From Coraliomargarita algicola (GTDB lineage Bacteria; Verrucomicrobiota; Verrucomicrobiia; Opitutales; Coraliomargaritaceae), in the NCBI RefSeq assembly GCF_033878955.1, contig NZ_CP138858.1, positions 2,170,001 to 2,234,000 on the forward strand: a stretch of 64,000 nucleotides of DNA. The letters run 5' to 3'. Of this stretch, positions 46,071 to 55,837 are shown one piece after another (the first letter of the stretch is position 1; each line of letters opens with the position of its first letter). The notes beneath the pieces were generated by a model. That model was not told the origin of the DNA, ran no database searches, and worked only from the letters and a program-made list of their open reading frames with translations. The position numbers were made by a program, and so were the translations under genes.

Positions 46071-46960
46071 TGTCCGATATTTCCCAACTCGACGTCACCA
46101 CTAAGGCAGCCGTGCTGCTTGAAGCGCTTCCCTACATCCAACGCTTTCGCGATGCGATCTTTGTGGTGAAATACGGTGGTGCCTTTATGGACGATGCCGA
46201 CCCGATGGTGCGCACCCGTGTCGCCACCGACATCGCCTTCCTGCATGCAGCCGGCATCAAAGTTGTGGTCGTACACGGCGGCGGCAAAGCCATCACACGC
46301 GCACTGGCTGAATCCAATGTGCAAACACGCTTCGAGCACGGTCTACGCGTCACCGACGCCGAGTCGGTCAAAGTGGTCGACCACACTCTCAACAAAATCG
46401 TCAACCTCGAGATTTGCGAAATCCTGCAGGCCAAAAACGCCCGCCCACTCGCGATTCCGGGTAACAACATCCTGGTCTGCGATAAGAAACAAGTCGTCGT
46501 GGACGGCGAAGAACTCGATCTGGGCTTCGTCGGTGAGACGCATACCGTCAAAACCAAAATCATTAAAAAAGCACTCAACGATGGCTACATCCCCATCATT
46601 TCGCCCATCGCCTGCGACGAAGACGGCCAAGTGTACAACACCAACGCCGACGCCGCCGCAGGTCGTGTGGCCGCCGCGCTGCGCGCCCGACGCCTCGTCT
46701 ACCTCTGCGACGTGCCCGGACTGATGAAGGATATAAATGATCCCACCTCGCTAATCTCTTCACTCAACGCCGACGATGTCGCCGGCCTGGTCCAAGATGG
46801 CACCATCAACAAAGGCATGATTCCCAAAACCGACAGCGCCGTCAAAGCGCTCCGCAGTGGCGTGCACCGTGTCCACTTTATCGACGGCGAGCAGCCCCAC
46901 AGCCTACTACTGGAAATTTTCACCGACAAGGGCGTCGGCACCGAAATCGTTAATTCGTAG
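46070..46960 (+). CDS. argB: Acetylglutamate kinase
   Basis: A protein of 296 aa. VVKYGGAFMDD, VVVHGGGKAITRAL, NTNADAAAGRVAAAL and GMIPKTDSAVKALRSGVHRVHFIDG are diagnostic. It phosphorylates N-acetylglutamate. An N-terminal helix before the kinase core, as in arginine-inhibited hexameric forms (LDVTTKAAVLLEALPYIQRF), suggests feedback control by arginine. Confidence 0.96.
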   Translation: MSDISQLDVTTKAAVLLEALPYIQRFRDAIFVVKYGGAFMDDADPMVRTRVATDIAFLHAAGIKVVVVHGGGKAITRALAESNVQTRFEHGLRVTDAESVKVVDHTLNKIVNLEICEILQAKNARPLAIPGNNILVCDKKQVVVDGEELDLGFVGETHTVKTKIIKKALNDGYIPIISPIACDEDGQVYNTNADAAAGRVAAALRARRLVYLCDVPGLMKDINDPTSLISSLNADDVAGLVQDGTINKGMIPKTDSAVKALRSGVHRVHFIDGEQPHSLLLEIFTDKGVGTEIVNS

Positions 46961-46969
46961 CGAGCCTTT

Positions 46970-47045
46970 CGACTCGGTTAACCCGTTTTCAGTTTACCGT
47001 TCCTCAGTTCAACCGAAAACTGACAAACAGAAAACCAGCCAACTT
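46970..47045. repeat. Word-like repeat between argB and argD
   Basis: The spacer holds degenerate CAGTTTACCG, CAGTTCAACCG and AAACTGACAAACAG words, like those before argJ and argF, and no ORF. Confidence 0.45.
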
Positions 47046-47054
47046 TTTCCTCCC

Positions 47055-48245
47055 ATGAACCACCATCCGACACTCATCAAAAACTACGGCCCGCCCGCGT
47101 TTAACGCCGTGCGGGGCCAAGGCGTGTATCTCTACGACGACGCCGACAACGAGTATTTAGATTTTGGCAGCGGCATCGCCGTAACTTCTGTGGGGCACTC
47201 CCACCCGAAATGGGTGGCGGCAATGCATACCCAAGCCGCCACACTCACTCATTGCAGCAACCTCTACGGCATCCCCGGACAGCAAAAGCTCGCCGACCGC
47301 CTCGTTGCTAAAGCTGGCCCCGGCCGGACGCTCTTCTGCAATAGCGGCGCCGAAGCCAACGAGGCTTTGATCAAACTGGCACGGCTGCACGGAAAAAAGC
47401 TGAGCGGCGAAGAAGGCAAACGCTTCACAGTCGTCGCCGCGAAAAACGCCTTCCACGGACGGACCTTCGGCGGTATGGGCGCCACACCTCAGGAAAAGAT
47501 CCAAGGCGGCTTCCGGCCCATGCTGGAAGGCTTTAAATTTGGTGAGCTCAACAACATCGAGAGTTTCGACCAACTAGTCGACGACTCCGTAGCCGCCGTA
47601 TTCATCGAATCCATACAAGGCGAAGGTGGCCTCTTCCCTGCCGAAAGCAGCTTCCTACAAGAATTACGGGCACTCTGCACCGAGCGGGGCGCACTGCTCA
47701 TGCTGGATGAAGTGCAATGCGGCATCGGCCGCAGTGGACACTTTTTCGCCTTCGAAGCCAGCGGCGTCCAACCCGACGCAATCGGTATGGCCAAAGGCCT
47801 CGGCGCCGGGTTCCCGATCGGCGCCATCTGGGTCTCGGAGCCCTACGCCGAGCTCTTCCAGCCCGGCTCGCACGGCACGACTTTTGGAGGCAGCCCGCTC
47901 GCCTGTGCCGCTGCCAACGCCACCCTCGACATTATCGAAGAGGAGCAACTCATCCAACAGGTGGCTGCCAACAGCCCGGCCTGGCACGCTCAACTACAAA
48001 AACTCGCCCAAAAGTATCCCGAGCTGATTGCTGGCATACGGGGTGCTGGATACATGGTCGGCCTCGTGCTCAAGCCCGAAGGCCTCAACCTCAGCATCAC
48101 AGCGGCCGCCCGTGAGAAAAAGCTACTCGTCGTCCCCGCGGGCAACAACGTCGTTCGCTTGCTGCCCGCACTCATCGCGACACCCGCACAACTCAGCGAA
48201 TCCGTCGAAATCCTCGATGCCATCTTCGCCAACACCGAAGCTTAA
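47055..48245 (+). CDS. argD: Acetylornithine aminotransferase
   Basis: A protein of 396 aa from the ATG at 47055; the longer frame from 46857 overlaps argB in another frame and is rejected. Class III PLP fold: FCNSGAEANEALIKLAR, NAFHGRTFGGMGAT, LLMLDEVQCGIGRSG and the PLP lysine in MAKGLGAGFPIGA. It converts N-acetylglutamate semialdehyde to acetylornithine, and may also act in lysine synthesis. Confidence 0.95.
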   Translation: MNHHPTLIKNYGPPAFNAVRGQGVYLYDDADNEYLDFGSGIAVTSVGHSHPKWVAAMHTQAATLTHCSNLYGIPGQQKLADRLVAKAGPGRTLFCNSGAEANEALIKLARLHGKKLSGEEGKRFTVVAAKNAFHGRTFGGMGATPQEKIQGGFRPMLEGFKFGELNNIESFDQLVDDSVAAVFIESIQGEGGLFPAESSFLQELRALCTERGALLMLDEVQCGIGRSGHFFAFEASGVQPDAIGMAKGLGAGFPIGAIWVSEPYAELFQPGSHGTTFGGSPLACAAANATLDIIEEEQLIQQVAANSPAWHAQLQKLAQKYPELIAGIRGAGYMVGLVLKPEGLNLSITAAAREKKLLVVPAGNNVVRLLPALIATPAQLSESVEILDAIFANTEA

Positions 48246-48289
48246 ACTTCGAATATTAAATCATTTCTAACTCCTTTAATAAAAACCAT

Positions 48290-48335
48290 TACACTCAACA
48301 TTCAGCGTTCGAGCTCGAACCCTCGATGTTCCCCC
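48290..48335. repeat. Word-like repeat between argD and argF
   Basis: ACATTCAGCGTTCGAGCTCG and CCCTCGATGTTCCC words resemble the TTCGACGTTGGACGTTCG stretch at 27541-27575. No gene. Confidence 0.4.
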
Positions 48336-48339
48336 AGTC

Positions 48340-49278
48340 ATGCACCACTTTTTAAAAGAAACCGATTTCAGCCTCGAACAGGCCCAACAGGTATTCCTGT
48401 TGGCCAAGCAATTCAAAGCCGAACGGGCCAGCTCGGCGCAGCCACTCAGCACTCAATCCTGGGGCCTACTTTTTTACAAGAGCAGCACCCGCACCCGGAT
48501 CTCCTTCGAAGTCGGCGTGCATGAACTCGGCGGACATCCCGTCGTGCTCAACTCACAAAACACTCAGATCGGACGCGGCGAAACCATCGAAGATACCGCC
48601 AAAGTTATGTCGCGCTACCTGCACGGCCTCGTCATCCGGACCTTTGCCCACAGCATCATCGAAGACTTTGCCGCGCATGCCAGCATGCCCATTGTCAACG
48701 GCCTGACCGACTTCAACCACCCCTGCCAACTCTACACCGATATTTTCACTCTGTTGGAGCGCTACTCGCCCGACGACATGGATATTGAAACGCTCAAAGG
48801 CAAAAAAGTCGCCTTCCTCGGCGACTGCGCCAGCAACATGGCCAACTCGTGGATTCATACCGCCGCCATGTTCGGCATGGAGATCGTACTGGCAGGCCCC
48901 GAAGGTTTTGAGCCCGGCAGCGAAATCGATGACGCTCTCAAAGCCGACGGACTGGAATTAAACTACACTTTCACGACCGATCCCACAGCCGCCTTCCAAG
49001 ACGCCGACGTCATCTACACCGACGTCTGGGTTTCCATGGGCGACGAAGCCGAAGCCGAGAAACGCAAAGCCGAGATGGCCCCTTATCAAGTGACCCGCGA
49101 ACTACTCGCCCTAGCCAAAAGCGAGGCCTACTTCATGCACTGCCTCCCCGCCCACGCCGGCGAAGAAGTCAGCCAAGAAGTGCTCGATAGCCCACAAAGC
49201 ATCATCTTCGACGAAGCCGAAAACCGCCTCCACGCTCAAAAGGCAATCATGGCGAAATTAGTCGAACTGAACGCCTAA
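48340..49278 (+). CDS. argF: Ornithine carbamoyltransferase
   Basis: A protein of 312 aa. Carbamoyl-phosphate loop SSTRTR (48-53), FNHPCQLYTD, DCASNMANSW and the ornithine-loop Cys in HCLPAH. It forms citrulline. Last gene of the cluster; argG and argH are not in the window. Confidence 0.95.
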   Translation: MHHFLKETDFSLEQAQQVFLLAKQFKAERASSAQPLSTQSWGLLFYKSSTRTRISFEVGVHELGGHPVVLNSQNTQIGRGETIEDTAKVMSRYLHGLVIRTFAHSIIEDFAAHASMPIVNGLTDFNHPCQLYTDIFTLLERYSPDDMDIETLKGKKVAFLGDCASNMANSWIHTAAMFGMEIVLAGPEGFEPGSEIDDALKADGLELNYTFTTDPTAAFQDADVIYTDVWVSMGDEAEAEKRKAEMAPYQVTRELLALAKSEAYFMHCLPAHAGEEVSQEVLDSPQSIIFDEAENRLHAQKAIMAKLVELNA

Positions 49279-49365
49279 AGGCAACTCTGCCCGCACGAAC
49301 AAAGCTGGTAGGATGACCTACATGCACTCGAGTCTTAAGCTTTAGACCAGAGCGATGCGAACGCT

Positions 49366-50739
49366 CTACTTTGCCTCGCTTGCGTCCACGTAGTTATATT
49401 TAGTTTCCCCGATCGCCCGTTGCACATTCGTCAGGGCGAGCAGATAGCTGTAATTCGCCTGCAACTGATTGTTACGGGCTTCGGTCAAGGAGACACGTGC
49501 TTGCAAGGTATCCAGAAAAGTGGAGCTGCCGACACTATAGCGATCATTCGCCAAGCGCAGTGCTTCTTCAGCCTGCCCGGTCACGAGACCGGCGGCTTCC
49601 ACCAACTCAGCTGCGCTCTCGAGTTCGGATACCGCACGTCGCACTTCGATTTCTACTGAGAGACGCGTCTCATCGAGCACGAGTTCGCTTTGCCGCACCC
49701 GTGACTTGGCCTGCAACACGCGGCCTTTCGTCGCGCGCCCATCCCATATATTCCAGTTCGCCTCTAAGCCAACATACCAGCCATCCTCAGGATTATCAAA
49801 GCGATCATCCGTGGTGGTGTAGGAACGTAAAAAATTATAACTTCCGATCAAATCCACACTCGGGAGGTAACCTGCCTCTGCGGCTTCTATGCCTTCCTGA
49901 TTAGAATCGACCAACAAAGCCAAGCGGGCCAATTCAGGACGTGCCTTCATCGCTTGCTGCATGGAATCTAGCAAACCATACTCCTGCATGCGGACATCGA
50001 GTTCGCCAACGAATTTAGGCATCTTCACCGTGGGCGCTCCCCGGCGTTTCACATAGCCGACCACGCGCTTGAAATCTGCCACGGAGACCCGAAAATCATT
50101 TTTGGCTCGAATCAATGCGGGCTTGGCATTGGCCAAGGCGACCTTTGCTTGCAGCACATCGAAATTAGAAACCGAGCCGGCCTCGAAGCGACTCTCGGTA
50201 TTGGCAAGCTGCTCTTCCAAGAGTTCTATATTCTGAGTTTCTACCTCGATGGTCTCACGTGCCAGCAAGATACCGTAGAACGCCGTCTTTACTTCTTGAA
50301 TCGCAGTTTCGACACTGGCCTGAAGATCATACAGCGCAGCGCGTTCCAATGCGTCCTGCGCACGAATTGCAGCACGCAAGCCACCGCCCGCATAGAGTGC
50401 TTGCCGCACCTGCAGCGAGACCGACCAATTATCTGAAGCGCTATAGGAGGCAGTCATGCCATCGGCCTGCTCGGAGATGCTTCCGTTCAAAGACAGCGTC
50501 GGGCGCACGGCCGCGCCGACTTCCATGATCAGTCCGTATTGCTCTTCAATACGCTCCTTGGCTTGGAGAATGGTGAAGCTGTGTTCCAGCGCATAATCAA
50601 GCGCCGCTTCCAACGTGATCTCATCAGGGATCGGCATCGGATCTTCAGCTGCCAGGGCCATCCTACGATCAGAACTGACGGCGCTCGCCGCAGTGGCAGC
50701 AGCAAAGAACATTGTAGTTAAAAGATAGATACGTTTCAT
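49366..50739 (-). CDS. TolC-family outer membrane efflux protein
   Basis: A protein of 457 aa with a signal peptide (MKRIYLLTTMFFAAATAASA). Two long-helix repeats are typical of outer membrane efflux proteins: ALDYALEHSFTILQAKERIEEQ, QNIELLEEQLANTESRFEAGSVSNFDVLQAK and EEALRLANDRYSVGSSTFLDTLQAR. It forms the trimeric exit duct. Last gene of the marR-MFP-RND-tolC operon, 10 bases after the RND gene. Confidence 0.93.
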   Translation of the reverse strand: MKRIYLLTTMFFAAATAASAVSSDRRMALAAEDPMPIPDEITLEAALDYALEHSFTILQAKERIEEQYGLIMEVGAAVRPTLSLNGSISEQADGMTASYSASDNWSVSLQVRQALYAGGGLRAAIRAQDALERAALYDLQASVETAIQEVKTAFYGILLARETIEVETQNIELLEEQLANTESRFEAGSVSNFDVLQAKVALANAKPALIRAKNDFRVSVADFKRVVGYVKRRGAPTVKMPKFVGELDVRMQEYGLLDSMQQAMKARPELARLALLVDSNQEGIEAAEAGYLPSVDLIGSYNFLRSYTTTDDRFDNPEDGWYVGLEANWNIWDGRATKGRVLQAKSRVRQSELVLDETRLSVEIEVRRAVSELESAAELVEAAGLVTGQAEEALRLANDRYSVGSSTFLDTLQARVSLTEARNNQLQANYSYLLALTNVQRAIGETKYNYVDASEAK

Positions 50740-50749
50740 ACTATACTGC

Positions 50750-53700
50750 TTAAGCTGGAGTTTCAGGAAGGTCGGCAGCCGTGACTGCTTTGACCACGCG
50801 GCCTTGGTGCTCGGCCGCGATCAACATATAAATGACGGGCACCACAAAGAGTGTGAATACCGTGCCGATCGCGAGCCCACCGACGAGCACGAGACCAATC
50901 GAGTTACGAGCCTCAGCACCGGCACCAGTCACCAAGGTCAGTGGGAAGTGGCCGAAGATGGTAGCCGCGGTGGTCATTAAAATCGGGCGCAGACGTGTCA
51001 ACGAAGCCTCATGCACCGCTTCTAATTTAGCGAGCCCTTGCCGCTGCAAGGCATTGGCAAACTCGACAATCAAAATGCCGTTCTTGGCAATCAGCCCGAC
51101 CAGTGTCACTAGCCCAACTTGTGTATAAATGTTGAAGGTGGTCGTCCAACCATCTGTGAAGGACGGCGCTGGCAGCGGCATCTTAAGAAAGGTAAAGACA
51201 CTCGCGCCAAAGACTGCCAGTGGCACCGAACCAAGCAAAATAATGAATGGGTCGCGGAAGGAATTGAACTGCGCCGCCAACACCAGAAAGATCATCAAGA
51301 CTGCCAGCGCGAAGGTTTGCATAAACTCCTTATTGCCCCCCTCTTTGCGCAACTGACGAGATTGGCCAGTGTAGTCGTAACCAAAACCGGCAGGTAGAAT
51401 TTTGTCAGCCTCGGTTTCAAGATAGGCCAACGAGGCATCCAATGTCCCCGTGCCCATGCCGGAAATCTTCACCGAATTGAGCTGCTGAAAGCGGTTCAAG
51501 CTGCGTGGCTGCACATGGTTCTCAATGTGAGCAATGGAACTGAGCGGGATCAGCTCACCGCCGGGACCGGAGGTATAAATGTCTGTCAACTGTTCGGGGT
51601 TCAGACGGCTCTCGCGCTTAATCTGCGGAATCACCTTATAGCTGCGCCCATCGATACTGAAACGATTTACATAATTCCCCCCGATCGCGGCACCGAGGTC
51701 TTGCCCCACTTGCTGCAAGCTCAGGCCCATCGAAGCGATCTTATCACGGTCGAATACAATTTCGGACTGTGGAAGGTCGTAGCGCATATCAATGGTCAAG
51801 AACTGAAACTGTCCGCTGGCCATGCCGCGCTTCACTAACTCCTGAGCGTAGCCTAATAATTGCTCGGCATCGTAGGTCGAAGAAATTACAAATTCGATCG
51901 GCATGTCGCCCGCACCAGGTAGCGCCGGGGGCGTGAGCATGAAGACGTTGACACCTGTGATTTGCCCCACGCGCGCCATCACATCTTGGTTGACTTCAAT
52001 CGAAGTGCGCTCGCGTTGCGACCATGGCACCAAGCTCATACCTGCAATACCAAAGGAGGGATTCGAGATCTGGAAAGTGAAGTCATACTCAGGCGTTTCC
52101 TTCAAAATGTCGAACATCTGCTCACTGTAGTGCACGGTTTGATCCAAACTATTATTCGAGGGCGGATCAATGACACCAAAGATAAAGCCCTGATCTTCCA
52201 TCGGCGCAAGTTCGCGCGGTGACATCAAAAACATCGGAATCGCAGCCAGTGTGAGCACGATCCAGATCGCATACACCCATGGTCGTGAGGACAAGGCCAT
52301 GCCTAGTAGTTTCGAATACCATGATTTCACTTTCTCGAACTGTCGCGAGATCATACCGGCAAATCCACGCTCACTCTCATTGGGACGCAGAAAACGGGAA
52401 GACATCATGGGCGAGAGCGTCAAGGCGACAATCGAAGAGATCACAATCGCACCGCTCAGAGTCATCGCGAACTCCTTAAAATAAGCGCCGGTCAAACCAC
52501 CCTGCAGCGCAATCGGCATATACACCGCGACCAGCACCAAGGTGGTGGCGATGACTGGGCCCACTAATTCACGTGCAGCCAGCAGTGCCGCTTCTAGGCG
52601 TCCCTGTCCTTCGGAAAGGTGACGCTCTACGTTTTCAACGATCACAATCGCATCGTCCACCACCAGGCCGACCGAGAGCACGATCGCGAGTAGCGTCAAC
52701 AAATTGATACTGAAGCCAAACACCTGCATCAAAAAGAAACCGCCGATCAACGAAATCGGGATCGCAATCACAGGCACGGCGACCGCGCGCAACGACCCCA
52801 GGAAGAGGAAAATGACCACGACCACAATTACCAGTGTTTCAATCAAAGTGGAATAAACTTCGGACACCGCATCTTCGATGTATTCACTGGAGTCATACGC
52901 GATGGCCGCCTGCATGCCTTGAGGCAATTCCTCTTGTATGCGTTTCATTTCGTCACGCACCCCTGCCATCACATCCAGGGTATTGGCATTCGGCAATACC
53001 CAGATACCCATGAAGACCGCTTGCTCACCGGAAAAGCGCACGTCTTCGGTATACGTCTCAGAGCCGAGCACCACATCCGCAACATCGCTCAAGCGCACTA
53101 GGCCGCCATCTTTCTCAGCAACGACCAATTGCTTGAAATCCTCTGCTGAACTCAGGTTGGTATTGGCTGTCAGGCTGACTGTTAAGTAATGCCCTTTGGT
53201 CTGCCCCACCGCGGACAAGTAATTATTTGCAGCAATGGCTTGATTGACCTGAACAGGACTGATGCCGTAGGCCGCCAAACGATCTGGCTTCAGCCAAATG
53301 CGCATGGCAAAATTCTGCGCGCCAAGGATATCGGCGCGTTGCACACCTGGCACCGCACTCAAGCGTGGCTGCACAATGCGAGTCAAGTAGTCCGTCACTT
53401 CATTCCGCTCAAGAATGTCGGAACGGAAGCTCAAATAAGCAGCACCGATCTGCGAGTCTGCAGTCTCAATACCCAAGACTGGCACTTCCGCCTCCGGCGG
53501 CAAGTCGCCACGCGCTTGGTCGACCTTGGTGCTGATTTCAGAGAGCGCCGTCTTACCATCGTAATTAAGCTTAAGCGTCACCTTGATGGTGGACACACCA
53601 AATGAACTGGTGGATTCAATATAGTCGATTCCATCCGCAGCCGCGACGGCTCGTTCAATCGGCGTAGTGATGAACCCGCGCACCAGATCGGCATCGGCAC

Positions 53701-53890
53701 CAATGTAAGCGGTCGTAATCGTTACGATCGCGTTCTCATTCTGCGGATATTGGCGAACCGTCAGCTTACTATAGGACTGTAAGCCGGCGATCACGATGAC
53801 CATACTCACAACAATCGCGAGTATGGGTCGATTGATGTATAGGTCGGTAAAGGATTTGTGCGCACTCATGCTAGTTGAATCAGATTCCAA
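50750..53890 (-). CDS. RND efflux pump inner membrane subunit (AcrB/MexF type)
   Basis: A protein of 1046 aa with 12 membrane segments and two large periplasmic loops. Proton-relay region GLVVDDAIVIVENVERHL carries the paired Asp of HAE1 pumps, and GLIAKNGILIVEFAN has the matching Lys. PILAIVVSMVIVIAGLQSY is the first helix. It exports hydrophobic drugs or metabolites together with the adaptor and TolC-like protein of the operon. Drug range cannot be read. Confidence 0.95.
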   Translation of the reverse strand: MESDSTSMSAHKSFTDLYINRPILAIVVSMVIVIAGLQSYSKLTVRQYPQNENAIVTITTAYIGADADLVRGFITTPIERAVAAADGIDYIESTSSFGVSTIKVTLKLNYDGKTALSEISTKVDQARGDLPPEAEVPVLGIETADSQIGAAYLSFRSDILERNEVTDYLTRIVQPRLSAVPGVQRADILGAQNFAMRIWLKPDRLAAYGISPVQVNQAIAANNYLSAVGQTKGHYLTVSLTANTNLSSAEDFKQLVVAEKDGGLVRLSDVADVVLGSETYTEDVRFSGEQAVFMGIWVLPNANTLDVMAGVRDEMKRIQEELPQGMQAAIAYDSSEYIEDAVSEVYSTLIETLVIVVVVIFLFLGSLRAVAVPVIAIPISLIGGFFLMQVFGFSINLLTLLAIVLSVGLVVDDAIVIVENVERHLSEGQGRLEAALLAARELVGPVIATTLVLVAVYMPIALQGGLTGAYFKEFAMTLSGAIVISSIVALTLSPMMSSRFLRPNESERGFAGMISRQFEKVKSWYSKLLGMALSSRPWVYAIWIVLTLAAIPMFLMSPRELAPMEDQGFIFGVIDPPSNNSLDQTVHYSEQMFDILKETPEYDFTFQISNPSFGIAGMSLVPWSQRERTSIEVNQDVMARVGQITGVNVFMLTPPALPGAGDMPIEFVISSTYDAEQLLGYAQELVKRGMASGQFQFLTIDMRYDLPQSEIVFDRDKIASMGLSLQQVGQDLGAAIGGNYVNRFSIDGRSYKVIPQIKRESRLNPEQLTDIYTSGPGGELIPLSSIAHIENHVQPRSLNRFQQLNSVKISGMGTGTLDASLAYLETEADKILPAGFGYDYTGQSRQLRKEGGNKEFMQTFALAVLMIFLVLAAQFNSFRDPFIILLGSVPLAVFGASVFTFLKMPLPAPSFTDGWTTTFNIYTQVGLVTLVGLIAKNGILIVEFANALQRQGLAKLEAVHEASLTRLRPILMTTAATIFGHFPLTLVTGAGAEARNSIGLVLVGGLAIGTVFTLFVVPVIYMLIAAEHQGRVVKAVTAADLPETPA

Positions 53891-53921
53891 ATTTGTATAT
53901 GACTAAATTGAGGCTCGCGCC

Positions 53922-55070
53922 TTAAGCATCGTCCGGGGTCGGATTGAGTTGCGCCTCCGGTGTCGTTCCATCGTTGATCAACACGGGCGCACCGGACATT
54001 AACTTCAGCCCGCCCGCAGCGACTACTCGATCCCCCAGCTCCAAGCCTTCGATCACTTCGATGAAGTCTCCCCGACGCTCACCCAAACGAACAAATTTCT
54101 GCACCGCAATAAAGCCCTCCCCTTCTTCTGCTGGCTCGACCACATAGATCGAGTTACCGAAGGATGCATAAATCACTGCACTGGCAGGCACCGCCTTGAC
54201 TGTCCGTGGCGCATCACGTGCGATGCGCACATTGACAAACATACCAGCAGCCAATTGCCCCTGCGGATTTGGCAACGTCGCCTGCACCTCGACCATGCGT
54301 GTGGTCGCATCGACCTCTGCGGCGATTGCGGAAACCGCCCCGGCCTTTACTTGATCTGGAAAGGCGTCGGTGTAAGTCTCGACCTCCAAGCCGACTTTGA
54401 GATAGGCGAGGTCGCGTTGCGGCAAATAGAAGTTCGCATAGATCGGGTCAGTCGACTGCAGACTCACCACCTGAGCGCCCGGCGTTAGGTATTCCCCGAG
54501 ATTCACCCGGCGGATGCCGAGGCGCCCCCCAAAGGGTGCGACAATCTTCTTCTTCTCAATGATCGCCTCCAAATTTGCGACGTTGGCCATCGCTTCTTTA
54601 TACCCTGCGTCGGCGGCATCAAACTCAGCCTGCGAAATCGTTTTGCGTCCCAGCAATTGCTGAGCACGATCCAGACTAATTTTTGCCAAATCTGCAGCAG
54701 CACTCGCAGCCGCCAATTGTGCCGCCTCACTGCGTGTGTCCAACTGCAACAGCAGATCTCCTTTGCGCACCGTCTGCCCCGACTCAAAGGCCAAATCAGT
54801 CACAAGCCCCGCAGATTCGACCGAAAGCGTCACCCCTTGCACTGGTGCGATCGTTCCGATCGCATTCGACTCAACAGGCCAATCCATACTGCTCACATTT
54901 GCAGTCGCAACGGAAGCCGGAGGGGGCTGCATGTTGGGAATCGCTGCCATGATCTCGCCAATCTGAATCGCCTTCAGCCCGACTAAGGCACCGATCACCA
55001 CAGCAAGGATCACCACAGTGATGCCTGTCTTTATCACGAAAGATTTTAACTTACTTTTTGCCATAACCAA
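53922..55070 (-). CDS. RND efflux membrane fusion (adaptor) protein
   Basis: A protein of 382 aa. N-terminal membrane anchor (ITVVILAVVIGALVGLKAI), lipoyl halves LSVESAGLVTDLAFESGQTVRKGDLL and VAPFGGRLGIRRVNLGEYL, an alpha-hairpin between them (SLDRAQQLLGRKTISQAEFD) and beta-barrel/proximal domains. It bridges the RND pump and the outer channel. It starts 19 bases after marR. Confidence 0.94.
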   Translation of the reverse strand: MVMAKSKLKSFVIKTGITVVILAVVIGALVGLKAIQIGEIMAAIPNMQPPPASVATANVSSMDWPVESNAIGTIAPVQGVTLSVESAGLVTDLAFESGQTVRKGDLLLQLDTRSEAAQLAAASAAADLAKISLDRAQQLLGRKTISQAEFDAADAGYKEAMANVANLEAIIEKKKIVAPFGGRLGIRRVNLGEYLTPGAQVVSLQSTDPIYANFYLPQRDLAYLKVGLEVETYTDAFPDQVKAGAVSAIAAEVDATTRMVEVQATLPNPQGQLAAGMFVNVRIARDAPRTVKAVPASAVIYASFGNSIYVVEPAEEGEGFIAVQKFVRLGERRGDFIEVIEGLELGDRVVAAGGLKLMSGAPVLINDGTTPEAQLNPTPDDA

Positions 55071-55089
55071 TTTTAGATTTTTTCCTTAC

Positions 55090-55665
55090 TTAAATATTTT
55101 TGCCATCGCTTCCATCTTTCGACTCGGCATTGACCAGCTCACTGACTCCACTGGCTAGCTTCTCTAACAACAGCAAGAGTTGCGCCTGCTCCTCACGCTC
55201 TAGCACATTCATTAACTGGCTCATCATTTTAAAATGAGGCGGCAAGAACTTATCCAAAAATTCTTGCCCCTGTTCCGTTAAATAAATCGATACTGTGCGC
55301 CGATCACTCGTGTCATGCTTGCGACACACAAACCCATCTTTTTCCAAAGAATCGAGCAAACCAGTCACCGATGCGCGGGAGATTTGCGCCAAATCCGCCA
55401 ACTCTGCGGGTGTCGAAGCCGTGATCCACGAACTGTCTCCCTGAACCTGATCCTTATTCATCAATAAGACCAAAATCATGAAACGCCCATGCGATATACC
55501 AGATTCAGCGCAATGCGCCAGCTTCTGCTTCCACAATAGATCGTGCGCATGAAAAAACGTGGCCAGAGTATACATCACTTCTGGATCGCAGTTTTCAAAC
55601 AACTTCGAAACCTCAACAAAGCACTCTAACTTCGGCGGATCTTTAAACATGGTCGGCTCGTTCAT
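55090..55665 (-). CDS. MarR-family regulator of the efflux operon
   Basis: A protein of 191 aa. Winged helix TPAELADLAQISRASVTGLLDSLEKDGFVCRKHDTSDRRTVSIYLTEQG is classic MarR; dimerisation helices lie on both sides. First gene of the efflux operon, so it probably represses its own operon and is released by pump substrates. A SlyA-type palindrome lies 43 bases upstream of its ATG. Confidence 0.92.
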   Translation of the reverse strand: MNEPTMFKDPPKLECFVEVSKLFENCDPEVMYTLATFFHAHDLLWKQKLAHCAESGISHGRFMILVLLMNKDQVQGDSSWITASTPAELADLAQISRASVTGLLDSLEKDGFVCRKHDTSDRRTVSIYLTEQGQEFLDKFLPPHFKMMSQLMNVLEREEQAQLLLLLEKLASGVSELVNAESKDGSDGKNI

Positions 55666-55699
55666 TAATATTTTTGGAACATCAATTTTTAATTCACGC

Positions 55700-55719
55700 C
55701 CTAATAATTAGGAGCCTAA
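55700..55719. promoter_or_regulatory. Probable MarR operator
   Basis: Two overlapping palindromes: CCTAATAATTAGG (55700-55712) and TTAGGAGCCTAA (55708-55719). The latter has the TTAG...CTAA arms of the SlyA/MarR consensus. It lies in the divergent gap just upstream of marR, where autorepression would act. Confidence 0.5.
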
Positions 55720-55837
55720 CTAGATTGCAAGACTTTGTTTAACTTTATGCGAAAAGCCTCAATTGGATCCAATCTGCAAATAGTTATCATTCAATTGCAA
55801 GCTGGAGTACCCCTCCAAAAACTGACTCACTATCGGC

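Noticed and set aside
49351..49370. AGAGCG/CGCTCT hairpin at the tolC stop as a terminator
   Set aside because: Short stem and no T-run on the minus strand.
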